The notes below the pieces were generated by a model. The model was not told where the DNA came from. It did no database searches and was given only the letters and a program-made list of their open reading frames with translations. From Planctomycetota bacterium (GTDB lineage Bacteria > Planctomycetota > Planctomycetia > Planctomycetales > Planctomycetaceae), in contig JAEZFD010000044.1 of assembly GCA_023417655.1 (NCBI GenBank), forward strand, positions 1 to 64,000: a DNA stretch of 64,000 bases, in the 5' to 3' direction. A program made the translations under genes and the position numbers. Positions 53,949 to 61,068 of this stretch are shown here, piece by piece. How positions within the stretch are numbered: the first letter of the stretch is position 1; the number at the start of each line of letters is the position of its first letter.

Positions 53949-55241
53949 GTGATCATCGAGTCAGAATGGCTCCCTGTGCCTCCTTCCACACTGACTTTTC
54001 CGAGTGTTCAGACGCCGCGCCGCGCGACGGGGCTGGACTGGTTGCGTGCAATCGCGACGCTCTGTGTGGTGATGCTGCATGTTGCGATGCCGTATCTTTC
54101 CCATCCGTTGCCGGGGCTCATCTGGTGCGCAAATTCTGCTGAGAAGAGCACGTGCGTCACTATGCTGGCGTGGGGTATTAACAGCTGCATTATGCCGCTG
54201 TTCTTCATCATGTCGGGTTATCTCGCGGCCCAACTGGCGAGTGATCGCGAGCCACGATCCTTTCTCAAGCACCGTCTCAGTCGACTCGGACTTCCTTTGC
54301 TTGTCGGCTTCGTGCTGGTGTTACCCGCCGATTTGTATGTCTGGGTGCTTGGTTGGGTCACTCAAGGGCTGATCCCGTGGTCCAGTCTTCGTCGTCTCAG
54401 TTTTCCTGACGAACTGGATGCGGCGCTGTGGGGACCGGCGCATCTCTGGTATCTCGAGTTTCTGTTGATCTATTCGCTTGTCGCCGGGATGGTCCTCTCA
54501 TCACGATTTCCGGCGGCAATTCAGCGTCATTTTCAAATTGAAAAGCTTTCAAAAGTTTGGCGGGATCCTGCGGGATTGCTTTCGCTGACATTGGCGTCGC
54601 TCTGTTGCGGACTGATTCTCTGGAGGCAGCCGCGTGTCTTGATCGGCTTCAACAACGGAATCTTGCCGCCTTGGGAGAATCTGTTGTTCTTCGCTGTTCC
54701 CTTTTCACTGGGATGGATGCGGAAACAGCAGGAACTCCATCAACCTGTGACTGTGACACGAAGATCCAGAACCGCGTGGCAACTCGCTGTCTCGGCTGTG
54801 CTGGGGCTGATGCTGGTGCCTCAGCTTCAGTGGCATCTGGCCCACGAGACGCAACCGGCGGCCGCGGCACTCCCTCCATTTCTCTTTGCCGCTTTTGGAT
54901 TGACGTTCGCGTCAGGGCTGTTCGGGCTCGCTCTGCTGTGGAAGGGGCCAAAGGCTCCCGCCGCAATTGCGTATCTCGCAGCGGCCTCGTTCTGGATCTA
55001 TCTGGCTCATCATCCGCTGACAGGCCTGGTGAACATTGCCTTTCAGAGTTGGAACCGGCCTGCGTGGATCGAATTCGCCATGGCGAATCTCATTGTCGTG
55101 GCAATGTGCCTGGCGTCTTACGAGGTCGGAGTTCGTCGGACCTGGCTGGGACGCGTGCTGAACGGAACTCGCCAGACGATTCGACCGGCGACGGAATCCC
55201 TCCCGAAGGAACAGCCGCAGTCTGTCTCCCGGGCGGCCTGA
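53949..55241 (+). CDS. Acyltransferase 3 family membrane protein
   Basis: The 430-residue protein has about ten membrane helices and matches acyltransferase family 3 (PF01757): GLDWLRAIATLCVVMLHVAM near the start with the conserved Arg and His, ALWGPAHLWYLEFLLIYSLV in the middle and YLAAASFWIYLAHHPLTGLV near the end, as in OpgC-type succinyl or acyl transferases. Such enzymes put acyl groups on sugars or lipids from the cytoplasmic to the outer face. The start is a GTG at 53949; no better ATG precedes the first helix. The C-terminal 40 residues are hydrophilic. tatA follows 239 bases on. Confidence 0.85.
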   Translation: MIIESEWLPVPPSTLTFPSVQTPRRATGLDWLRAIATLCVVMLHVAMPYLSHPLPGLIWCANSAEKSTCVTMLAWGINSCIMPLFFIMSGYLAAQLASDREPRSFLKHRLSRLGLPLLVGFVLVLPADLYVWVLGWVTQGLIPWSSLRRLSFPDELDAALWGPAHLWYLEFLLIYSLVAGMVLSSRFPAAIQRHFQIEKLSKVWRDPAGLLSLTLASLCCGLILWRQPRVLIGFNNGILPPWENLLFFAVPFSLGWMRKQQELHQPVTVTRRSRTAWQLAVSAVLGLMLVPQLQWHLAHETQPAAAALPPFLFAAFGLTFASGLFGLALLWKGPKAPAAIAYLAAASFWIYLAHHPLTGLVNIAFQSWNRPAWIEFAMANLIVVAMCLASYEVGVRRTWLGRVLNGTRQTIRPATESLPKEQPQSVSRAA

Positions 55242-55480
55242 TCATTGTCAAAGACGCACGGCCTCCGGTTCTCCTCGAAGAATGAAGACCCTTTCTCCCG
55301 TCATCCCCGGCGTTTGAGATCGATTTGAGCGCCGTCGGCCTGCGGTCTATAATGGATTCTTCGCTGTTGCAATGCGATCGTCCGATGCCGTTCTGAACAG
55401 GACTGAACTTCAGTCTCCATCAGGCGTTGACGCATCATCGCCTTGACGGCTTTTGGACCCGTTTGTGATCGGAATTCGCC

Positions 55481-55660
55481 ATGTTCGGCTTCGGTACAAC
55501 TGAACTCATCATCCTTGCTGTGATCGTTCTGCTGCTTTTTGGTCACCGGCTCCCTTCCGCAATGCGATCATTGGGAGGCTCGGTCAGCTCCTTCAAAAAG
55601 GGGATGAAAGAGGGCGAAGAAGACGAGAATTCAGGACATCTGAATTCTGACAAGAAGTAG
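55481..55660 (+). CDS. tatA: Twin-arginine translocase subunit TatA/E
   Basis: A 59-codon gene. TatA forms the pore of the Tat export pathway for folded proteins. The product starts MFGFGTTELIILAVIVLLLF, one membrane helix with the conserved early Glu, then GHRLPSAMRSLGGSVSSFKK as the amphipathic helix with the F-G-x-x-L-P-type turn, then an acidic tail, EGEEDENSGHLNSDKK. All TatA parts are present in normal order. No tatB or tatC is close by. Tat-like leaders in the DUF1501 proteins of this window are possible substrates. Confidence 0.92.
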   Translation: MFGFGTTELIILAVIVLLLFGHRLPSAMRSLGGSVSSFKKGMKEGEEDENSGHLNSDKK

Positions 55661-55897
55661 TCTTCGCAGTATCTTCAGTTGGCTAGATGGGACCGGGGCT
55701 GTCTGTGTTGCTTCAGAGCTGTTGGCTGGTTGCTTCCTGCCCGCCCTGGCGATGCACCTGTTCGCCTGCTGATTGCTGCAGGTTGGTGAACGCCAGCGGT
55801 GTTCCGGCTCTGCACCGGATTGACTCCGCGTCTGTCCTCCCGTGTCAGTCCGGCAGCATCCCTGTCTGACGAATATCCTGAGCTCCCGGAGTTTCCG

Positions 55898-57280
55898 ATG
55901 CTGCAATCCGATCGTAGCCTGAGTCCGGCTGACCTGCTTCCTGCGATCGAACACATGTGGCAGACCTCTGCCCGATGTCTGGATGAACTGGAACGAAACT
56001 GGAGACCGCAAGACGGCTCTCCGGTTTTTACTGTCGCCGGAAAGTACACCTCGCAGGGCTGGACCGAGTGGACGCAGGGTTTCCAGTTTGGATCGGACAT
56101 CCTCCAGTTCGATGCGACAGGTGATGAACGCTTTCTGAAGCGGGGGCGGAAGCACACGCTCGAACTAATGGCTCCGCATGTCAGCCACATCGGGGTGCAT
56201 GATCACGGATTCAACAATGTCAGCACCTATGGAGCGCTGCGACGCCTGATTCTGGAAGGGCGTTATTCCGCAGAGGAGTCTGAACTTCAACTGCATGAAC
56301 TGGCGTTGAAGGTCAGTGGAGCCGTACAGGCGTCACGCTGGAGCCGCACTGCCTCAGGCAGCGGCTATATCTACTCCTTCAATGGCCCGCATTCGCTGTT
56401 TGCTGACACCATTCGATCACTCCGTTCGCTCGCACTGGCGCACTTACTTGGTCACCGGCTGATGGCGGAGAACGATAAGCCGGTCTCCCTCCTTGAACGT
56501 TTATTACAGCATGCGAAAACGACGGCAGAATTCATCGTCTATTACGGGGAGGGGCGCGATACATGGGATACCCCGGGACGTGTTGTTCATGAAAGCATCT
56601 TCAACACGAATGACGGGAACTTTCGCTGTCCGAGTGCGCAACAGGGTTATAGTCCTTTCACGACATGGACTCGAGGGGCTGCCTGGATCATCACGGGGTA
56701 TGCAGAACAGCTGGAGTTCCTCGCTGCCTTGCCGGATGATGAACTGACCCCCTTCGGCGGACGGGAAGAGGTGGAAGGCTGGATGCGCCGCGCCGCGATG
56801 GTGACAGCTCAGGCTTTCATCAATGACTGTCCGACTGACGGAGTGCCGTATTGGGATACGGGAGCCCCGGGATTGGTTCAGCTGGGGGATTGGAGAAATG
56901 TCCCGTCTGATCCATGGAACGACTTTGAACCGATCGACAGTTCCGCAGCGGCGATTGCTTCACAGGGCTTGATTCGACTGGGACGATTGCTGTCAGCAGA
57001 GGAGGGGGCTGACAACTTCCTTCAGGCGGGTTTGACGATGTTCCGCAGTTTGCTGACGGATCGTTATCTGAATCAGGACCCGAAGCATCAAGGGCTTCTC
57101 CTGCATTCGGTTTATCATCGGCCGAGGAACTGGGATTACATTCCACCGGGACGAAAGATCCCTTGTGGAGAGGCCTGCATGTGGGGTGACTACCACCTGC
57201 GTGAAACGGCTCTTTTGGTGCAGCGCATCGCGAAGGGCCAGCCGGATTACACCTTCTTTGGTCCCATCGGCAAGTCCTAA
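55898..57280 (+). CDS. GH88-like unsaturated glucuronyl hydrolase
   Basis: GH88 enzymes cleave the unsaturated uronic acid left by polysaccharide lyases. The 460-residue protein has the (alpha/alpha)6-barrel features of the family: WTEWTQGFQFGSDILQFDA, GVHDHGFNNVSTYG with the acidic pair, ESIFNTNDGNFRCPSAQQGY, FTTWTRGAAWIITGYAEQ, EPIDSSAAAIASQGLIRLGR and WGDYHLRETALL near the end. The ATG at 55898 is preceded by GGAG; there is no signal peptide from it, so it would act in the cytoplasm. It converges on an arylsulfatase gene across a shared terminator. Together they suggest use of sulfated, uronate-rich polysaccharides; the substrate is unknown. Confidence 0.85.
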   Translation: MLQSDRSLSPADLLPAIEHMWQTSARCLDELERNWRPQDGSPVFTVAGKYTSQGWTEWTQGFQFGSDILQFDATGDERFLKRGRKHTLELMAPHVSHIGVHDHGFNNVSTYGALRRLILEGRYSAEESELQLHELALKVSGAVQASRWSRTASGSGYIYSFNGPHSLFADTIRSLRSLALAHLLGHRLMAENDKPVSLLERLLQHAKTTAEFIVYYGEGRDTWDTPGRVVHESIFNTNDGNFRCPSAQQGYSPFTTWTRGAAWIITGYAEQLEFLAALPDDELTPFGGREEVEGWMRRAAMVTAQAFINDCPTDGVPYWDTGAPGLVQLGDWRNVPSDPWNDFEPIDSSAAAIASQGLIRLGRLLSAEEGADNFLQAGLTMFRSLLTDRYLNQDPKHQGLLLHSVYHRPRNWDYIPPGRKIPCGEACMWGDYHLRETALLVQRIAKGQPDYTFFGPIGKS

Positions 57281-57320
57281 GGGAAGTTCCCATTCCCTTG
57301 ATGCGATTACAGGAAAGCAG

Positions 57321-57358
57321 AAAGTCCCCCACAGGCTGATCACCCTGTGAGGGACTTT
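57321..57358. terminator. Bidirectional terminator between GH88-like and arylsulfatase genes
   Basis: A 15-base arm (57321-57335, AAAGTCCCCCACAGG) pairs with 57344-57358 (CCTGTGAGGGACTTT) with one mismatch. It sits between the two convergent stop codons and ends in A/T-rich arms on both sides. Confidence 0.8.
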
Positions 57359-57396
57359 GCATTGAGACTGAGCGGGGTTTCCGACGATTCGACCGA

Positions 57397-59517
57397 CTAT
57401 TTGGATGTCAGGTCGATGGTCACAGACTCGACCGTTCCATTGAAGGCATTTGGGGATTCATAGTCTCCGACGGCACCCGCGTCATCCATGCCGACGTTCA
57501 GACCGTCGACGGGCTGCTTCTCGATCACATTGCCTGCGGCCTTCCCAACTTCCTTTCCATTCAACTCCATGCTCAGCTCACCAGAGGAGCTGAGACGAGC
57601 AGTGAGAGAGTGCTTCCCCTTTGAGAGCTTCGGGCCGGTCACGGTGAAGACGCCTTCCTGAGTTCTCACAAGAAAGCTTGGTTTCGAGTCATCAACGTAG
57701 AGCGTGAATCCCAGTGCAGTCCCACCTTGCGCGACGATGACGCCGACGGGCGGTTCCTGAGCCACGTCGAAGTTCGCCTGAATGGTGAACCCTTTTCTCG
57801 CGATATCAGGCGCACTCTTTCCCTTGAGCGCGGCTCCGGAGTCGAGTTGGAAATGCTTCTTTGAACTTCCGCCGGGATTCCCGGTCCCACGCCACGCACC
57901 GAGCGGAAGGACGTTCGCCCGAGCTGCATAGGCATCCCATTTCGCTGCGAGATCTTTCACACGATCTGGCTGAGATTCAGCAAGATTATTCAGCTCAGTG
58001 CGATCTGTCTCGATGTCATAGAGTTCCCAGGGAGCATTTTCCTTCGCAACGAGTTTCCAGCGACCTTCACGAACAGCCCGATTTCCTTCGTGCTCCCAGA
58101 AGAGGGGCTGCGAACGGTTCAATGCCTGACCGGCGAAGGCGGGCCGCAGGCTGACACCTTCCATCGGTTTGATCGCTTTTCCGTTCCGTTCTTTCGGGAA
58201 ATCAGCAGATCCCAGATCGGCACAAGTCGCCATGATGTCAATCAGGTGCCCGGGTTGTGCTTCGAGTTTGCCTCTTCTGTCCGCAGAAATTCCGGCGGGC
58301 CAGTGAGCAATCAGCGGAGTCGAGATTCCGCCTTCATGGACCCAGTGTTTGTATTCACGAAACGGGGTGTTGCTGACATTCGCCCAGCCGCGGCCATAAG
58401 CAATGAACGTTTCCCCTGGCCCGGGCATGTGGTCCGGTCCCGTCAGAACAGGACGTCCAGAAGGAGCGTTGCCTGGTCGTGAGTTCGGAGCACGGCCGAC
58501 GTTTTCCGCACAGGCTCCGTTGTCCTGCAGATAGAAAATGATCGTGTTGTCCAGCTGCCCCTCTTTTTTCAGCTGCTCAACAATCCGGCCAATCCCGGCA
58601 TCCATGTTGTCGATCATGGCGCAGTAAACTTCCATGCAGCGCGCTTCCCACTCTTTGTGGGCGACGTTCTTCCAGTCTTCATCGGCCGGAGTCAACTTTG
58701 AGTCAGGAGAAACGACTCCCAGTTTCTTCATTCTCTCCAGGCGTGCGAGCCGGTGAGGGGCATAACCGTCATCGAACTGGCCGCGGTACTTGGCGATGTC
58801 CTTCTCCAGTGCCTGCATCGGCCAGTGCGCCGCGGTATAGGCAACATACATGAAGAAAGGCTGCGACGGGGTTTCGGCCTGATGCTTCTGCAGAAACTTC
58901 ACTGCGTTATCAGACAGGGCATCGGTGTAGTAATACTGATCGGGTTTGTAGAGCGGGTCCGCAGCAGGGTCCACAGGATCCGTCTGACGGTGCAGTGTCG
59001 GAGGGTCGAAGTAATTTCCAGCGCCGGCTTTGGTTCCATAGAAGTAGTCAAAGCCTCGAGCGGTCGGCCAGTTGGGATTTTTCTTGGCAGTGGCATTCCG
59101 ATGGGTGACGTGCCATTTTCCCAGCATATAGGTTTTGTATCCTGCGGGGCCAAGGACCTCCGGAATGGTTGCGCAGTCCTGATTCAGCTCTCCGCGATAG
59201 CCGTCGTATCCCCGGTCATCGCCCATGTGACCAATCCCGGCCTGATGGGGGTACAGACCTGACATCAGCGAAGCACGTGTTGGACAGCAGCGGGCGGTAT
59301 TGTAGAACTGTGTGAAGCGAATTCCCCCGGCAGCCAGTGCATCGAGATTCGGTGTTTTGGCATCACCGCCATAACACCCCAGATCTGAATAGCCCATGTC
59401 ATCACTCATAATGAGAATGATGTTGGGACGTTTCGTTGCCGTCTCTGCGGCTAGCTCGGGAACTCCCGCAGCGAGCAGCGCCGCGGCAATACAGAAGACG
59501 CACCGGAATTTTTCCAT
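57397..59517 (-). CDS. Secreted arylsulfatase with C-terminal beta domain
   Basis: Sulfatases remove sulfate esters. The 706-residue protein has a signal peptide (CVFCIAAALLAAGVPELAAE) and the family N-terminus RPNIILIMSDDMGYSDLGCYG, with the metal-binding aspartates. The activation motif C-x-P-x-R is present as CCPTRASLMSG, so Cys77 (counting from the ATG at 59517) should be converted to formylglycine. Further blocks are KTYMLGKWH and WEHEGNRAVREGRWKLV, which fit the S1 family. A C-terminal domain of about 150 residues (KGFTIQANFDVAQEP...) resembles a laminin-G/lectin-like sugar-binding fold. The start is the ATG at 59517 with AGGA upstream. The neighbouring GH88-like gene suggests a shared role in sulfated-polysaccharide breakdown. 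Confidence 0.9.
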   Translation of the reverse strand: MEKFRCVFCIAAALLAAGVPELAAETATKRPNIILIMSDDMGYSDLGCYGGDAKTPNLDALAAGGIRFTQFYNTARCCPTRASLMSGLYPHQAGIGHMGDDRGYDGYRGELNQDCATIPEVLGPAGYKTYMLGKWHVTHRNATAKKNPNWPTARGFDYFYGTKAGAGNYFDPPTLHRQTDPVDPAADPLYKPDQYYYTDALSDNAVKFLQKHQAETPSQPFFMYVAYTAAHWPMQALEKDIAKYRGQFDDGYAPHRLARLERMKKLGVVSPDSKLTPADEDWKNVAHKEWEARCMEVYCAMIDNMDAGIGRIVEQLKKEGQLDNTIIFYLQDNGACAENVGRAPNSRPGNAPSGRPVLTGPDHMPGPGETFIAYGRGWANVSNTPFREYKHWVHEGGISTPLIAHWPAGISADRRGKLEAQPGHLIDIMATCADLGSADFPKERNGKAIKPMEGVSLRPAFAGQALNRSQPLFWEHEGNRAVREGRWKLVAKENAPWELYDIETDRTELNNLAESQPDRVKDLAAKWDAYAARANVLPLGAWRGTGNPGGSSKKHFQLDSGAALKGKSAPDIARKGFTIQANFDVAQEPPVGVIVAQGGTALGFTLYVDDSKPSFLVRTQEGVFTVTGPKLSKGKHSLTARLSSSGELSMELNGKEVGKAAGNVIEKQPVDGLNVGMDDAGAVGDYESPNAFNGTVESVTIDLTSK

Positions 59518-59795
59518 CTTCAAAATCCTGTTTCAAAAGGGCCGCTATCATCATTGAAGAGATGATTGATCGCGGTTCGATTCTGCGAATCTGGCGCTTC
59601 ATCTGATTCAACAGGTGAACAAACGACAGCGAGAAGTCAGCGGAATCGAGAGAGATGCACAGAAGACCGGACTGGAGATGTCGCCGGTCCGCGACTACCG
59701 GACTGACACTCAAGATAAGACTTCGCCCGGCATTTTAGAGTAGAGTTTCTCCACGCTGCCAGTCAGCAACCAGTTGGGGAGGAGACTGCGGGAGG

Positions 59796-60515
59796 TTACT
59801 GAAACGAATTCATCTCGTCCTTGGTCAGTGCACCGCCTGTGCGGAGAAGTGCTTCGGACAACTGGATTGCCCATTCTGGCAGGGGGGATGACCGCATCTG
59901 CGCGACTGCGGCGTCGATGTCGTACTCTACACGATGGAGAGAAATTTTCCCGTCTTCGATGAGGGCATAACTTGCCCGCCAGTCGCCATCACGTGGTTGA
60001 CCGACGCTCCCTGGATTGAGGACCTGAATGTGGTCCAGATCGAGATGGAACGGCAGATGGGAATGGCCGACACAGACGATGTCGGCCTCAATATTGGAGA
60101 GCCGCTGCCTCCATCCCTCGGCATCCTGCGTCAGATACTCGTCCATCGCATCGCGCGGGGTTGCATGAATCAGGAACAGCCCGAGGTCCGTAGGGCGATA
60201 GTAAGAGGTCACCGGCAGTCGCGCGAGGAACTTGAGATGTTGAGGTTCCAGTATCTCCCAGTGCCAAGGGCGGGTCGCGGCCGCGAGACGCCGGTACCCG
60301 GAGTGACCGAGGGCCTGAACTCGTTGAGCGACGGCATGGTCATGATTGCCACGAATGCAGACGTCAGCATTCCGTTGAACCCAGTCCAGACACGGGAGGG
60401 GATTGGTTCCGTAATCGACGATGTCACCCAGGACGATGCAAGCGTCAAACTCCGTGGGGATTGCAGAAAGCGCAGCCCAGTTGGAATGAATATCGGCCAG
60501 AACCAGAATTCGCAT
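59796..60515 (-). CDS. Metallophosphoesterase (YfcE/MJ0936-like)
   Basis: The 239-residue protein starts with the metal-binding motif ILVLADIHSNWAAL, then has CIVLGDIVDYGTNPL, CIRGNHDHAV, FLIHATPRD and CVGHSHLPF, all in the order of calcineurin-like phosphoesterases of the YfcE type. It should hydrolyse a phosphodiester with two metal ions; the substrate is unknown. I chose ATG 60515, which opens the conserved part; an in-frame start at 60581 is less likely. It is transcribed towards the sulfatase gene, with 278 bases between (59518-59795) that show no gene. Confidence 0.9.
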   Translation of the reverse strand: MRILVLADIHSNWAALSAIPTEFDACIVLGDIVDYGTNPLPCLDWVQRNADVCIRGNHDHAVAQRVQALGHSGYRRLAAATRPWHWEILEPQHLKFLARLPVTSYYRPTDLGLFLIHATPRDAMDEYLTQDAEGWRQRLSNIEADIVCVGHSHLPFHLDLDHIQVLNPGSVGQPRDGDWRASYALIEDGKISLHRVEYDIDAAVAQMRSSPLPEWAIQLSEALLRTGGALTKDEMNSFQ

Positions 60516-60828
60516 CGTGTTAAGAGAACTACCTGAAACCTTAGGTACCAGGTCCAAGGTGAATCCTGTGGAAGGCACCAAAAGCGATGACGGATTTATC
60601 GAATGGAATCAATGTGATGCCACAGGGATGGTATCATCCTTGAGAATCCTCGTCATTCGACCAGAAAACCCGTGCCCAAACGGGACGAAAGAACGAAACA
60701 TTTGCGATGAGCGGTTCCCGCTTTCTCTCGAAGCAAACAAGACCTTTCCAAATTGTCGATTTTCGCGGAATTCTCCGGGAACAAACTCAGTACACCATGG
60801 TTTAAAAAGGGTAGGGGAAACCGTTCCA

Positions 60829-61068
60829 TCAGACACGGTGCGTAATTGCATCGTATTCGAACTTTGCGGCAACGTTGACATTCTCAGGCTCATCCCGAAA
60901 CACTGCGGAGAGAGGAATTTCTCCCTGAGACCGTTTTGCTTTTTGATCTGCCCGTTCTTGCCACGCGGAATTGAGTCGTTCATCGAACGAAACGCGTGCT
61001 GTGCGGGCAGACGGTAGAGCAAACTGCTCTAGGTTGGGCGACTTATGTCGGAACTGGGCTTTCATCAT
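60829..61068 (-). CDS. Short conserved reading frame, copy 2 (RLNSAW motif)
   Basis: A 79-codon frame, minus strand, in the 529-base stretch 60516-61044. Codons 14-41 (61029 down to 60946) align without gaps to the short frame at 6603-6788 with 16 of 28 residues identical; eight of the matching codons differ only silently. This copy continues for some 35 further codons (QGEIPLSAVFRDEPENVN) that copy 1 lacks, and so may be the more complete one. Its start overlaps the first 24 bases of the divergent kinase gene. On the DNA level it also makes a perfect 6-bp hairpin, TAGAGC/GCTCTA (61015-61031), next to the kinase start. Not a known family to me. Confidence 0.4.
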   Translation of the reverse strand: MMKAQFRHKSPNLEQFALPSARTARVSFDERLNSAWQERADQKAKRSQGEIPLSAVFRDEPENVNVAAKFEYDAITHRV

